64,000 nt of DNA from Methanothrix sp. (GTDB taxonomy: Archaea > Halobacteriota > Methanosarcinia > Methanotrichales > Methanotrichaceae), in the NCBI RefSeq assembly GCF_024518575.1, contig NZ_JANIHG010000003.1, forward strand, positions 1-64,000, in the 5' to 3' direction. Each line of letters starts with the position of its first letter. The stretch's first letter is position 1. The notes beneath the pieces are model-generated. The model worked only from the letters and a program-made list of their open reading frames with translations. It ran no database searches and had not been told where the DNA came from. Made by a program: the position numbers and the translations under genes. Below, in pieces: positions 52,248 to 60,927 of the stretch.

Positions 52248-53367
52248 TCACCACGCGATCTATCTCATCTTTTGTTACAACAAGAGGCGGTACCAGCCGG
52301 AGCGTGTGCTCGCCTGTGCTGTTCAGCAGCACCCCCCTCTCGCGGGCGGCATCCACAACAGATCTCGCGTCCCCTTCTATGTCCACACCGACCATGAGAC
52401 CAAGCCCGCGGAGACTGACAGGCAGCCTGCTCAGCTCTCTCCTGAGGTAAGAACCCATCTCCTCTGATCTCCTTACAAGATTCTCATCCCTTATTGCAGA
52501 TATCGACGCCAGTGCTGCTGCGCATACCAGGGGCCCGCCGCCAAATGTGGATGCATGATCCCCGCGCTGGAAGCATCCGGAGATGCTCTCTGTGGAGAGC
52601 ATCGCGCCCATGGGGAGCCCGCCGGCAATCGCCTTCGCAAGGGTCATTACATCGGGCATCACGCCGCTGTGCTCCTTCGCAAACCATCTTCCTGTTCTTC
52701 CGAACCCTGTCTGGACCTCGTCGAAGATCAAAAGAGCCCCACAGTCATCGCATATCTCCCTGGCAGCGCGCAGGTACTCGTTCGATGCAGGGTAAACCCC
52801 TGCCTCGCCCTGGACCGGCTCCAGGATCACAGCTGCAGTTCTTTTGCTCACCGCCGATTTCAGCGACTCTGTATCATTGTAGGGCACAAATGTGGCCTCG
52901 TTGAGGGGGCGGAACGGCTCCCTGTAGTTCACCTTGTATGTCAGCCCCAGAGCACCCAGCGTCCTGCCGTGGAAGCTGCCGGTCGCTGCAACGACCTCAT
53001 ACCTTCCGGTGGCCCGCCGAGTTAGCTTCAGTGCGGCCTCCACGCTCTCGGTGCCTGAGTTGCAGAAGAAGACCTTGTCCATGCCGCTCAGCGATTTCAG
53101 CTCCTCTGCGAGCCTGACCTGGTTCTCTGTGTAGTAAAGATTCGATGTGTGTATGAGGATCTCGCACTGCCTCTTTATCGCCTCTACCACCCTCGGATGG
53201 CAGTGTCCGACGTTGTTCACAGCTATACCTGCAACGAAGTCTATGTACTCCCTGCCGTCCAAGTCCCAGACCCTGGCCCCTGAGCCGCGAACTATCAGGA
53301 CTGGCTGTCTCGTATATGTCTGGAATATCGCCCCTGCCTCTCTCCTCACGATCTCATCGATGCTCAT
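52225..53367 (-). CDS. argD: Acetylornithine aminotransferase
   Basis: This class III PLP aminotransferase of arginine biosynthesis has RGSGARVWDLDGREYIDFVAGIAVNNVGHCHP, FCNSGTESVEAALKL, IFDEVQTGFGRTG and the PLP-lysine motif TLAKAIAGGLPMGA. The 380-residue length is usual. In archaea it may also serve lysine biosynthesis. It overlaps the MBL gene upstream by 4 bp and hisC downstream by 23 bp. Confidence 0.95.
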   Translation of the reverse strand: MSIDEIVRREAGAIFQTYTRQPVLIVRGSGARVWDLDGREYIDFVAGIAVNNVGHCHPRVVEAIKRQCEILIHTSNLYYTENQVRLAEELKSLSGMDKVFFCNSGTESVEAALKLTRRATGRYEVVAATGSFHGRTLGALGLTYKVNYREPFRPLNEATFVPYNDTESLKSAVSKRTAAVILEPVQGEAGVYPASNEYLRAAREICDDCGALLIFDEVQTGFGRTGRWFAKEHSGVMPDVMTLAKAIAGGLPMGAMLSTESISGCFQRGDHASTFGGGPLVCAAALASISAIRDENLVRRSEEMGSYLRRELSRLPVSLRGLGLMVGVDIEGDARSVVDAARERGVLLNSTGEHTLRLVPPLVVTKDEIDRVVNVIGETL

Positions 53368-54005
53368 AGGAACCTCCTAGCAAACCTCAGGCTCTCTCTT
53401 ATCTGCGCCTTTACATTATTGCACGTTATCCCCATATGCCCGGGGTACATGCAGCTCACATCCAGCTCCAGCAATTTCTCTATAGATCTCACGAGATCCT
53501 CTGTGGATCCTCCGAACAGATCCGTCCTTCCTATATTCCCGTCCGGAAATACAGTATCCCCTGAGAAGAGGATGCCATCACGCCGCTCATAAAGGCATAT
53601 GCTCCCGGGGGAGTGTCCCGGCGTGTGTATCACCTCAAGCTTCGCATCTCCCAGATCGAGGACCATACCATCTTCCAGGGGCATATCCACCTCAAACTCC
53701 GGCGCGGTGTCGCCGAAAAGGTACGCCACTGTCGCCAGATCATCGCCCACAAGACCTATCTCCTCTTTTGATAGCAGGATCCTGGCGCCAGTCCTCTCCT
53801 TTATCGCAGGCGCAGCTGCAGAGTGATCGTGATGGCAGTGAGTGAGAATGATCATCTCGAGCTCCTCTGGATCGATGAACCTTCCGATATTTCTGATTGT
53901 GGGCTCTGAGAACATCCCTGCATCGATCAGGACCGGCCGCTCGGCCATGACCAGGTATGCGTTGCCGTCGTAGGCCGCACCGCTAACCTTATGCACCTCA
54001 ACCAT
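53364..54005 (-). CDS. Metallo-beta-lactamase-fold hydrolase
   Basis: The zinc motif TxHxHxDH ([13 protein letters not shown]) is at residues ~57-66. Further ligands are [16 protein letters not shown] and YPGHMG. The family resembles glyoxalase II-like hydrolases, possibly thioester cleaving; the substrate is unknown. The 213-residue protein heads the five-gene operon. It is divergent from thiC across ~45 bp that contain a single ATATATAA box. Confidence 0.88.
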   Translation of the reverse strand: MVEVHKVSGAAYDGNAYLVMAERPVLIDAGMFSEPTIRNIGRFIDPEELEMIILTHCHHDHSAAAPAIKERTGARILLSKEEIGLVGDDLATVAYLFGDTAPEFEVDMPLEDGMVLDLGDAKLEVIHTPGHSPGSICLYERRDGILFSGDTVFPDGNIGRTDLFGGSTEDLVRSIEKLLELDVSCMYPGHMGITCNNVKAQIRESLRFARRFL

Positions 54006-54033
54006 CTAAACACCTTCTGGCCAGATAACGTCT

Positions 54034-54044
54034 GGATATATAAT
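54034..54044. promoter_or_regulatory. Shared TATA element between MBL hydrolase and thiC
   Basis: GGATATATAAT reads as a TATA-like box on both strands. It is ~30 bp before MBL ATG 54005 and 16-26 bp before the two candidate thiC starts (54051, 54060). Confidence 0.5.
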
Positions 54045-54050
54045 GGTAAC

Positions 54051-55331
54051 ATGACTCTGATGGAAGACGCAAAAAAGGGGAAAATACCCGATGCGCTCAG
54101 GAGGGCTGCCGAGACTGAGGGAGTGGATCCGGAAGCGCTCAGGAGGCTCCTGGCAGCAGGTCGTGTAGTGGTCCCCATGAACGCCCGGAGGATGAGAGAG
54201 AGGGCGGTTGGCATAGGAGAGCTTCTGTGCACAAAGGTCAACGTCAACGTCGGCACATCCCCCTCGCTCTCCGATCTAAGTGGCGAGGTGGAGAAGGCAG
54301 TGGCTGCCGTGAACGCCGGAGCTGATACGATAATGGATCTATCGACCGGCGGGAATCTAGATGAGATACGAAGGGCTGTGCTCAAAGCCGTAGATGTCCC
54401 CGTTGGAACTGTGCCGATATATCAGGCTGCTGTGGAGGACAAACTAACGTCACAGGGCATGTTCAACGCCCTGGAGCTCCATGCAAAGGATGGGGTCGAT
54501 TTCGTCACGGTCCATGTCGGCGTGAACAAGGAGTCGATGAGGCGCCTGAGCAGGGATCCGAGGCTCATGGGCGTTGTCTCACGTGGCGGCTCTCTCACAA
54601 TCAAATACATCACAGAGACCGGAGAGGAGAACCCGTACTACGAGGAGTTCGACTACCTGCTCGAGATCGCGAGGGAGCACGACCTGACCCTGAGCCTGGG
54701 CGATGGTCTCAGGCCAGGATGCATAGAGGATGCGAGCGACCGGGCGAAGTACATGGAGTTCATACTCCTCGGCGAGCTTGTCGCGCGGGCCAGGGAGGCG
54801 GGCGTCCAGGCCATGGTCGAGGGCCCGGGCCACGTGCCCGCAGATGAGATAGAGACCAGCGTGAAGGCGATGAAGCATCTTACAGACGGAGCTCCCCTGT
54901 ATCTTCTCGGTCCGATAGTCACAGACATAGCTCCAGGGTATGATCACATCACAGCTGCCATGGGCGGTCTGATCGCTGGCATGGCAGGCGCCGACTTCCT
55001 CTGCGCCACCACGCCCAGTGAGCACCTCGATCTCCCCACTTTGGATGACATAGTCGAGGGAACTGTGGTTACCAGGATCGCGGCCCATGCAGCCGATCTC
55101 ACCAAGCCCGGGGTCAGGGAGCGCGCCAGGGCATGGGACAGGAGGATGGCTGACGCCAGGGCCAGGCTCGACTGGGAGGCTCAGTTCAGAGAGGCGATAG
55201 ATCCGACAAGAGCGAGAAGGATCCGCCACAGAAGAGGTATCGATGTGGAGACCTGCACGATGTGCAGCGAACTCTGCGCGATACGGATCGCGAGAGAGGC
55301 CATGAAGCATGAGCGCCCTGATGAATCTTGA
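54051..55331 (+). CDS. thiC: Phosphomethylpyrimidine synthase
   Basis: This radical-SAM enzyme turns aminoimidazole ribotide into the hydroxymethylpyrimidine phosphate of thiamine. Core motifs are [43 protein letters not shown] and [11 protein letters not shown]. The C-terminal cluster motif is [11 protein letters not shown] (C-x2-C-x3-C; bacterial ThiC usually has C-x2-C-x4-C). The length of 426 residues fits the archaeal form. ATG 54051 gives the family-like [15 protein letters not shown] 54060 is also possible given the TATA position. nurA overlaps its end. Confidence 0.94.
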   Translation: MTLMEDAKKGKIPDALRRAAETEGVDPEALRRLLAAGRVVVPMNARRMRERAVGIGELLCTKVNVNVGTSPSLSDLSGEVEKAVAAVNAGADTIMDLSTGGNLDEIRRAVLKAVDVPVGTVPIYQAAVEDKLTSQGMFNALELHAKDGVDFVTVHVGVNKESMRRLSRDPRLMGVVSRGGSLTIKYITETGEENPYYEEFDYLLEIAREHDLTLSLGDGLRPGCIEDASDRAKYMEFILLGELVARAREAGVQAMVEGPGHVPADEIETSVKAMKHLTDGAPLYLLGPIVTDIAPGYDHITAAMGGLIAGMAGADFLCATTPSEHLDLPTLDDIVEGTVVTRIAAHAADLTKPGVRERARAWDRRMADARARLDWEAQFREAIDPTRARRIRHRRGIDVETCTMCSELCAIRIAREAMKHERPDES

Positions 55332-56328
55332 GAGGGCAGCGGAATCTCTCATTAGATATCTCAGTGTGGGGACTGATGATCTCACGCGTCACACCGGGAT
55401 AGGGGAGAAAGACTTCGTGCCCGTGGAGCCAGAGCCGTTCGAAGGCAGGATCTTCGCTGTTGACGGCTCCAACATCAAGGTCTGCGATCTCTCTGTGGTC
55501 AAGGCGAACCACATCCGTGTGGGGTATGTGGTTTACAGGGGCAGGAGACGGGAGAGGACAGAGGTAACATACAATGATATCTTCGTCGCTGACAGGCATA
55601 CCTACATGGAGTGGTTCAGGGAGCCGCTGGAGAGGCTCGACATTGATATCGATCTGAGCAGCCTCCGCGGGAGCGAGCTCGACAGGATATCAACATACTT
55701 CAGAGAGCTGCAGGAGTACCTGGCTCTCGATGCAGCGCTTTCTGAATCAGAGGAGGGCGATCTGCTTCTTTACGACGGCGGCTTCGCCATCTGGAAGGAC
55801 CGCCCCTTCGGAAGAGTAGTGGCTGATATCATAAAGAGAGCATCTGAGCGCGGGGTGGACCTACTCGGCGTGAGCAAGTCCAGCAGCTTGTCGTGGGGAG
55901 ACATATCAATGCCTCTGGTCTACCATGTCTCCCGTCTCGGGAAGAGCCTGCTGCCCGGAAGGGCATGGTATCTTGATCTCAGCGGAAAGAACGTCAATCC
56001 GGATCCGCTCGAAGAGCGCTGGCACGGGCGCATTTGCATCGTGCTCTTCCATCCGCTGGCCGATCGGGCATTCAGGGTTGATATACCCTCTTATCTGAAT
56101 GGGCGCATATCCACCGCGCTCTCGAAGGCTGCCGCGTTCTCGGGATCTTCTGAATGTCTCGGCTATCCGCATGCTCTGTTCAGGGCGCACCACGACCTGA
56201 AGATATCCGCTCCTGAGGGAGATACGATCTGGATCAAAATGATGGAGTTGATAGCGCAGCGCCAGGGCGTGAGGATGAGGGATCTCAGAAACGTCACAGA
56301 CTACCACGAGATCCTGGACAGCCTCTGA
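55309..56328 (+). CDS. nurA: NurA-family nuclease
   Basis: NurA is a 5'-3' nuclease that works with the HerA helicase in archaeal DNA end resection. The first catalytic Asp is in FAVDGSNIK (D52), a second acidic motif is [13 protein letters not shown], and a later HDLKIS-type region is also present. The protein is 339 residues. It overlaps thiC by 23 bp. Neither HerA nor Rad50/Mre11 is in the window. The sequence is divergent from Sulfolobus NurA, so the assignment rests on motif order. Confidence 0.8.
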   Translation: MSALMNLERAAESLIRYLSVGTDDLTRHTGIGEKDFVPVEPEPFEGRIFAVDGSNIKVCDLSVVKANHIRVGYVVYRGRRRERTEVTYNDIFVADRHTYMEWFREPLERLDIDIDLSSLRGSELDRISTYFRELQEYLALDAALSESEEGDLLLYDGGFAIWKDRPFGRVVADIIKRASERGVDLLGVSKSSSLSWGDISMPLVYHVSRLGKSLLPGRAWYLDLSGKNVNPDPLEERWHGRICIVLFHPLADRAFRVDIPSYLNGRISTALSKAAAFSGSSECLGYPHALFRAHHDLKISAPEGDTIWIKMMELIAQRQGVRMRDLRNVTDYHEILDSL

Positions 56329-56335
56329 CGCCAGA

Positions 56336-57544
56336 TCATAATATATGGCTCAGAATGGCATGCGGATCTATGAGACCCATCCGATGCCATATGATGTATA
56401 TCCCCAGAAAGGTGCCCAGGGTTGCACCCAGGTTTGCGAGGGCGGCGACGAGCACCACTCTGAAGAACCGGTTCTCCATCATCTCTTCCATGCTCTCGGC
56501 GCTCGCCAGGCGCTTAACATCCCCCACAGTTGGTTTCCTCTTCCAGGCCTCGACCATTCCGGCGAACCATCCTGCAGCGACCAGCGGATTCAGTGTGGTC
56601 ATCCAGGCTATCATGAATGCTGTGAGGATCGATAAGGGATGGCCCTTTGCAGCCACGACACCCAGCGCTGCAAGCCCGCCGGTCACCAGGAACCATATGC
56701 CAAATGCTAGGAGCACCACGCCGCTCGAGTATCCTGCGGCCAGGATGTACACAAACGTGGCGATTATCAGCAGCGTCACCGCGACGCCGAATACCTTCCC
56801 CATGCTGAATCTCTTTGCGGAAGGCATCTCGAGGGCCGAGGTCTCTGGTATAAGCGATGGATCTGCCAGGTAGCGCGTTATGCCCTCCCGATGGCCCGCC
56901 CCGACGACCGCGAGAACTCTGCCGTGTTTCGAGAGCTCGTAGAGATTCCTGGCGATGTATGCATCCCGCTCATCTACAAGCGCCCTGGCAGCAGACGGCG
57001 CGATCTTCCTGAACTCCGCCACGAGCTGGGATACCACATCCGAATCGGTGACGCTGTCCACATCGAGATCCTCCTTGCCGAAGCCGAGTGCGGCTGCGAC
57101 GAGACTCCAGAGCATCTTCATCTTCTCCCAGATGCCCATCGCCGACCAGAAGCGCTGTATCGTTATGCCGATGTCTCTGTCGACCAGGGCAACCCTTGCA
57201 TTGACTGCTCTGGCAGCCTCTATGGCTGCGAGCATCTCAGCTCCCGGCTTCACGCCCATCTCAGAGCCTATCTGTCTCTGCAGATATGCGAGCAGCCACT
57301 GGACCAGAACCAGGTAGATCTTCCCACCGCTCAGAAGCTCGCTTATTTTTATATCCTCATCCCTCTCCTGGTTGGTGAGGGCGAGATACCGCCTCTGACA
57401 GAGCTCGACAGCCACTATATCAGGCCGGGTCTGCTCTATCGCCTCTCGCACCTCAGCAACGCTCTTCTCCGAGACGTGTGCAGTGCCTATGATCACGATC
57501 TCGTTTCTTGCATCCGTTACCGATCCTTCCGTGATATCTGCCAT
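56336..57544 (-). CDS. TraB/GumN-like membrane protein
   Basis: The N-terminal ~230 residues form the TraB (pheromone-shutdown/Tiki-related) domain with GTAHVSEKS, VAVELCQRRY and VVGAGHREGI, which hold the conserved metal/acid residues. The C-terminal ~160 residues carry four or five membrane helices, as in archaeal TraB proteins. A protease-like activity is proposed for related Tiki proteins, but the archaeal function is unknown. It abuts the S2P-CBS gene upstream and is probably co-transcribed with it, suggesting a membrane proteolysis unit. Confidence 0.85.
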   Translation of the reverse strand: MADITEGSVTDARNEIVIIGTAHVSEKSVAEVREAIEQTRPDIVAVELCQRRYLALTNQERDEDIKISELLSGGKIYLVLVQWLLAYLQRQIGSEMGVKPGAEMLAAIEAARAVNARVALVDRDIGITIQRFWSAMGIWEKMKMLWSLVAAALGFGKEDLDVDSVTDSDVVSQLVAEFRKIAPSAARALVDERDAYIARNLYELSKHGRVLAVVGAGHREGITRYLADPSLIPETSALEMPSAKRFSMGKVFGVAVTLLIIATFVYILAAGYSSGVVLLAFGIWFLVTGGLAALGVVAAKGHPLSILTAFMIAWMTTLNPLVAAGWFAGMVEAWKRKPTVGDVKRLASAESMEEMMENRFFRVVLVAALANLGATLGTFLGIYIIWHRMGLIDPHAILSHIL

Positions 57545-58657
57545 TTACAGCCTCACATCCGAGCAGAGCTCGATGGCCCTGAGAAGGTCCTCTCTTGATA
57601 TTATGCCCACCAGCCTGCCATCCTCGATGACGGGGAGCCTTCTTATCTTCTTATCGCCCATGATCTTTATTGCCGCAGTCGCCTCATCTTCCGGCCCTAT
57701 GACATATATATTTCTGGTCATGACATCTCCCACTGTGGTGGTATCGCGGAGCGATTCGGGGACGCGCTGGAGGTCGGTGATCGTAACTATACCAACAAGC
57801 TCGTCACCGACCATGACCGGGTAGCCTCGGTGCTTCTCGTAGAACATCAAACGCATCAGCTCCGATAAGCTCATCTCCGGAGGCACAACTTTCACATCCT
57901 TTGACATTATGTGCCTCACCTTTATGCCACTCAGGCTGTCTGTTATTGTGGTGCTCCTGTCCTCCTCAGATGCTGCGATGTAGAGGAATATGCCTATGAT
58001 GAGAGTGAGGAAGTTCAGCGTGAAAAGCCCGAGGAATATGAGAAATACCGCAAATATCTTACCAAGGGCTGCTGCGTTCTTTGTCGCGACCACATAGGGC
58101 ATCCTGGTCGAGAACCACGCCCTGAGCACGCGCCCACCGTCCATGGGAAACGCGGGGATGAGATTGAATATCATCAGGATGATGTTCATTATTCCCAGCG
58201 TCCACAGAAGTATTGAGAACGGATGGTTCTTGCCAAGCAGCGATTCCGACTGAGCGTAAAGCAGTATCGAGATCATGCCGAGAGCCCCGCTGACTGCAGG
58301 CCCGGCTATCGCCATTCTCAGCTCCATCGATGGGTTTCTGGGGATCTCCTCCATCGAGGCGACGCCGCCGAAGAAGTAGAGGGTGATGCTTCTTATCTCT
58401 ATGCCATACCTTTTTGCGATAAATGAATGGCCGAGCTCGTGAAGCCCCACGCAGACGAAGAGAAGCACTGCGAAGACGAGGGAGTATACCCATCTGATGA
58501 TAGGAGGCTCGACAGCGCCGAATCCGTAGAGTTTGCCGAAGACGTTTGCGCTGACGCTCCCGAAGAGATACGCAACCCAGGGAATGATCAGAAGAAATGT
58601 GACGTGAAGCCTTATCGGTATCCCCATGACCTTGCCGAGCTGTATGGAGCTTTCCAT
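57545..58657 (-). CDS. Site-2-type zinc metalloprotease with CBS pair
   Basis: This intramembrane protease of family M50 has the zinc motif H73-E-L-G-H77 in a membrane helix, the second motif NLIPAFPMDGGRVL, and six or so helices across residues 1-~240. Two CBS motifs (VRHIMSKDVKVV and VGDVMTRNIYVI) form a cytoplasmic C-terminal Bateman module that probably gates activity by adenylate binding. It is 370 residues. The stop directly precedes the TraB gene ATG. This is the sixth CBS protein of the window. Confidence 0.93.
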   Translation of the reverse strand: MESSIQLGKVMGIPIRLHVTFLLIIPWVAYLFGSVSANVFGKLYGFGAVEPPIIRWVYSLVFAVLLFVCVGLHELGHSFIAKRYGIEIRSITLYFFGGVASMEEIPRNPSMELRMAIAGPAVSGALGMISILLYAQSESLLGKNHPFSILLWTLGIMNIILMIFNLIPAFPMDGGRVLRAWFSTRMPYVVATKNAAALGKIFAVFLIFLGLFTLNFLTLIIGIFLYIAASEEDRSTTITDSLSGIKVRHIMSKDVKVVPPEMSLSELMRLMFYEKHRGYPVMVGDELVGIVTITDLQRVPESLRDTTTVGDVMTRNIYVIGPEDEATAAIKIMGDKKIRRLPVIEDGRLVGIISREDLLRAIELCSDVRL

Positions 58658-58803
58658 GTTATAAGCTTGTCAACTGGAGTTAATATCTTTTGGCTTTTCC
58701 CTGGACTCATCGGGCTGTCCGATAAGAGTTCGCTTATCGATGTGGTCATCTCAAGATCGTCACACATCGGTTCGGTTTGGTGTATTTTCCACTCACATTC
58801 CCT

Positions 58804-58836
58804 GGCATTGTCTTCTGCTATTTGCAGGACAATGCC
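58804..58836. repeat. 9-bp inverted repeat
   Basis: GGCATTGTC (58804-58812) and GACAATGCC (58828-58836) are perfect arms with a 15-nt loop, in the 600-bp gap between the protease and half-ferritin genes. The arms overlap the 3' end of the doubtful 64-residue frame. Confidence 0.5.
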
Positions 58837-59012
58837 GCTGATCTCCGATGATGGGATTCTCTGGCGGAGATTCTTGCTTTATGCTTGGCCTTTATGATTT
58901 CGAGCAGAGTTCGATCATCGATCGTTCTTCCTGGGAGGATGACCTCGAGTATCTCCCTGACGTCCTGGACTGTCAGGAGATCAGCATTTGAACAGAGCTC
59001 GATCTGCATCAT
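58818..59012 (-). CDS. Possible small uncharacterised protein
   Basis: This 64-residue frame has a plausible helical core (LTVQDVREILEVILPGRTIDDRTLLEIIKAKHKARI) and a basic tail. It has no ribosome site or recognised family. The rest of the 58658-59262 gap holds the inverted repeat at 58804 and the MITE-like element, so this frame may be a remnant of something older. Confidence 0.3.
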   Translation of the reverse strand: MMQIELCSNADLLTVQDVREILEVILPGRTIDDRTLLEIIKAKHKARISARESHHRRSAALSCK

Positions 59013-59092
59013 CTAGACAGCGAGCATTGCGAGCAGGACCATCGCGACATGATGTTTGGAGCATTCACCGCCGTGCCACTTCTCTCTTCTCC

Positions 59093-59208
59093 TGCTGTGT
59101 TGAATAATTAAGAGCTTTAAGGTCGATAGCTATTGATTTTTACTAGGATTGCAATTCGTATGAATCCAGCCTATGCTATCGGATTCTCAAACATTATTCA
59201 ACACAGCA
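59093..59208. mobile_element. MITE-like element B (116 bp, 16-bp terminal inverted repeats, 8-bp target duplication)
   Basis: The ends TGCTGTGTTGAATAAT (59093-59108) and ATTATTCAACACAGCA (59193-59208) are perfect inverted repeats. The element is flanked directly on both sides by TCTTCTCC (59085-59092 and 59209-59216), a clean 8-bp target-site duplication. The interior is AT-rich and has no open frame, so it must have been moved in trans. It shares its ends with element A. Confidence 0.88.
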
Positions 59209-59262
59209 TCTTCTCCGATAACTATTTCCGCCCATCCACAAAAAAGAGATCGGTGATTTTCG

Positions 59263-59568
59263 ATGCCTGAGTTTGCCACACCGTTTGCAGGCATGGCCGG
59301 CGATAGGAAGCTGACCAAGCAGGAGCTCGTGAGGGCGATAAGGTATGTCATCGCTGCTGAATACGAGGCGATCCAGCTCTACACGCAGCTCGCAGAGTCG
59401 ATAGACGATGAGCGTGCGAGGGCAGTGCTGATCGATATAGCGGATGAGGAGGTCGTGCACGCCGGGGAGTTTTTGAGGCTTCTAAAGGAGCTCGAGCCGC
59501 GTGAGGAGGAGCTGTATAAAGAGGGTTACGAGGAGGTCGAGGAGATACTGGAGAAGCTCAGAAAGTGA
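59263..59568 (+). CDS. EncFtn-like half-ferritin
   Basis: This 101-residue two-helix ferritin-like protein resembles the encapsulated ferritins and the ferritin-like domain fused to the Pyrococcus encapsulin. Iron ligands expected from that family are E33 (AAEYEAIQLY), E63 and H66 (DEEVVHAGEF, ExxH). A dimer or higher ring is needed to build a complete diiron site and oxidise Fe(II). The C-terminal helix (EELYKEGYEEVEEILEKL) is highly charged. No encapsulin shell gene lies in the window. The short distance to MITE-like element B (~55 bp) may affect its promoter. Confidence 0.85.
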   Translation: MPEFATPFAGMAGDRKLTKQELVRAIRYVIAAEYEAIQLYTQLAESIDDERARAVLIDIADEEVVHAGEFLRLLKELEPREEELYKEGYEEVEEILEKLRK

Positions 59569-59666
59569 TCTCTCAATTCAGGCCGCTGAGTCAGTTTGGT
59601 CTCGAGGCTCAGACTGTCCTGTCTGCTCGGCTTCACACGATGAAATCGATGTTCTTCGATCCTTAG

Positions 59667-60707
59667 ATGCGCGTCATAAAAAGAAACCTTCGCGGCGATG
59701 AGGGCGAGATATCGCTTGTTGCGGAGAGCCTCGACGATCTCTGGCACCTGAAACACCTCGTCTCTCCTGGAGATCTGGTGTTCGCAACAACACAGCGCAA
59801 GATCTCAGGCGCCACAGACAAGCTCAGGCCGGAGAAGGCCGAGCGGAGGACTGTGCGGCTTGGAATTGCAGTCGAGGCTGTGGAGTTCCACACGCACTCC
59901 AACTGGCTCAGGATCCATGGGGTGATAAAGTCAGGAGTCGATATAGGCTCATATCACACGCTCAACATCGAGGTCGGCTCAGAGCTCTCGATAATAAAGC
60001 GATGGCGCCCTGATGAGCTCCAGAGGATCGAGGAGGCTGTTGCGGAATCGAACCGTCCGCGGGTCGTCCTGGCGCTCGTCGAGGAGGGCGAGGCCACGAT
60101 AGGCGTCCTCCGGCAGTTCGGTGTCCAGACGGTGGCCGATATCAGGGGCGGGAGCGGGAAGGGCGCTGGAGCCGGTGGCAGGGATGAGTTTCTCAGAGAG
60201 GTCGCGGATCAGATTGCAAACTCAGCGGGCGATGAGGCATATGTTGTCCTGGCAGGCCCGGGCTTCACGAAGGAGGATCTGAGAAAGGTCATCGAGACGA
60301 GACATCCAGATATCCTCAGGCGTCTTATCATGGATGATGCGTCATCAACAGGCAGATCCGGATTCCAGGAGGTTCTGAGAAGGGGTGCTGTTGACAGAAT
60401 CGTCGAGGCGAGCAGGATATCGCGCGAGACGCGGCTCATGGACGATCTGCTCAAGGAGATAGCGACCGACGGGAGGGCTGCATACGGCCCGAGGGAGGTC
60501 AGGGAGGCTGCGAACTACGGAGCCATTGAAACCTTGATGATCACAGACAATCTCGTGCGAAGGGGTGACATGGAGGGCCTGATAAGAGATGTCGCAGCCG
60601 GGCGCGGGAGGGTTGTGATATTCAGCTCCGAGTTCGAGCCAGGGGAGAGGCTGGATGCGCTGGGAGGCGTCGCTGCGCTCCTGCGGTTCAAGATCCCGAG
60701 ATCATGA
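59667..60707 (+). CDS. pelA: Pelota (Dom34) ribosome-rescue factor
   Basis: The protein recognises empty A sites of stalled ribosomes and, with aEF1A and ABCE1, splits them. The N-terminal Sm-like domain is MRVIKRNLRGDEGEISLVAESLDDLWHLKHLVSPGD (split in the chain 1-36). The central domain, HTHSNWLRIHGVI and RGGSGKGAGAGG, replaces the GGQ domain of release factors, and the C-terminal eL30-like domain has YGPREVREAANYGAIETLMITDNL. The 346-residue length is normal. Confidence 0.96.
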   Translation: MRVIKRNLRGDEGEISLVAESLDDLWHLKHLVSPGDLVFATTQRKISGATDKLRPEKAERRTVRLGIAVEAVEFHTHSNWLRIHGVIKSGVDIGSYHTLNIEVGSELSIIKRWRPDELQRIEEAVAESNRPRVVLALVEEGEATIGVLRQFGVQTVADIRGGSGKGAGAGGRDEFLREVADQIANSAGDEAYVVLAGPGFTKEDLRKVIETRHPDILRRLIMDDASSTGRSGFQEVLRRGAVDRIVEASRISRETRLMDDLLKEIATDGRAAYGPREVREAANYGAIETLMITDNLVRRGDMEGLIRDVAAGRGRVVIFSSEFEPGERLDALGGVAALLRFKIPRS

Positions 60708-60927
60708 GGATGAGAGAAACTCAGATTGTGATATGATCTTAGCAACAGAATAGTCCGGAGGCCAGGGGATCATCTACCTGTAGCGATCATGTCTCATTAA
60801 ATCTTCAGAGGTTTATCTGCTCTGCAGCTGTGTTTCTGGGCATCGTTTCGATCAACAGATTAAAATAGGAGATTCGCAGAAGAGATAACAGTTTAAGTCT
60901 GTATCAAATTTAGATGGAGGGAAAGAT

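Noticed and set aside
54001-54050. TPP riboswitch upstream of thiC
   Set aside because: The TATA element lies almost at the start codon, leaving no room for a leader RNA.
59263-59568. Rubrerythrin annotation
   Set aside because: The protein has only one two-helix ferritin half and no rubredoxin-like Cys motif; EncFtn-like half-ferritin fits better.
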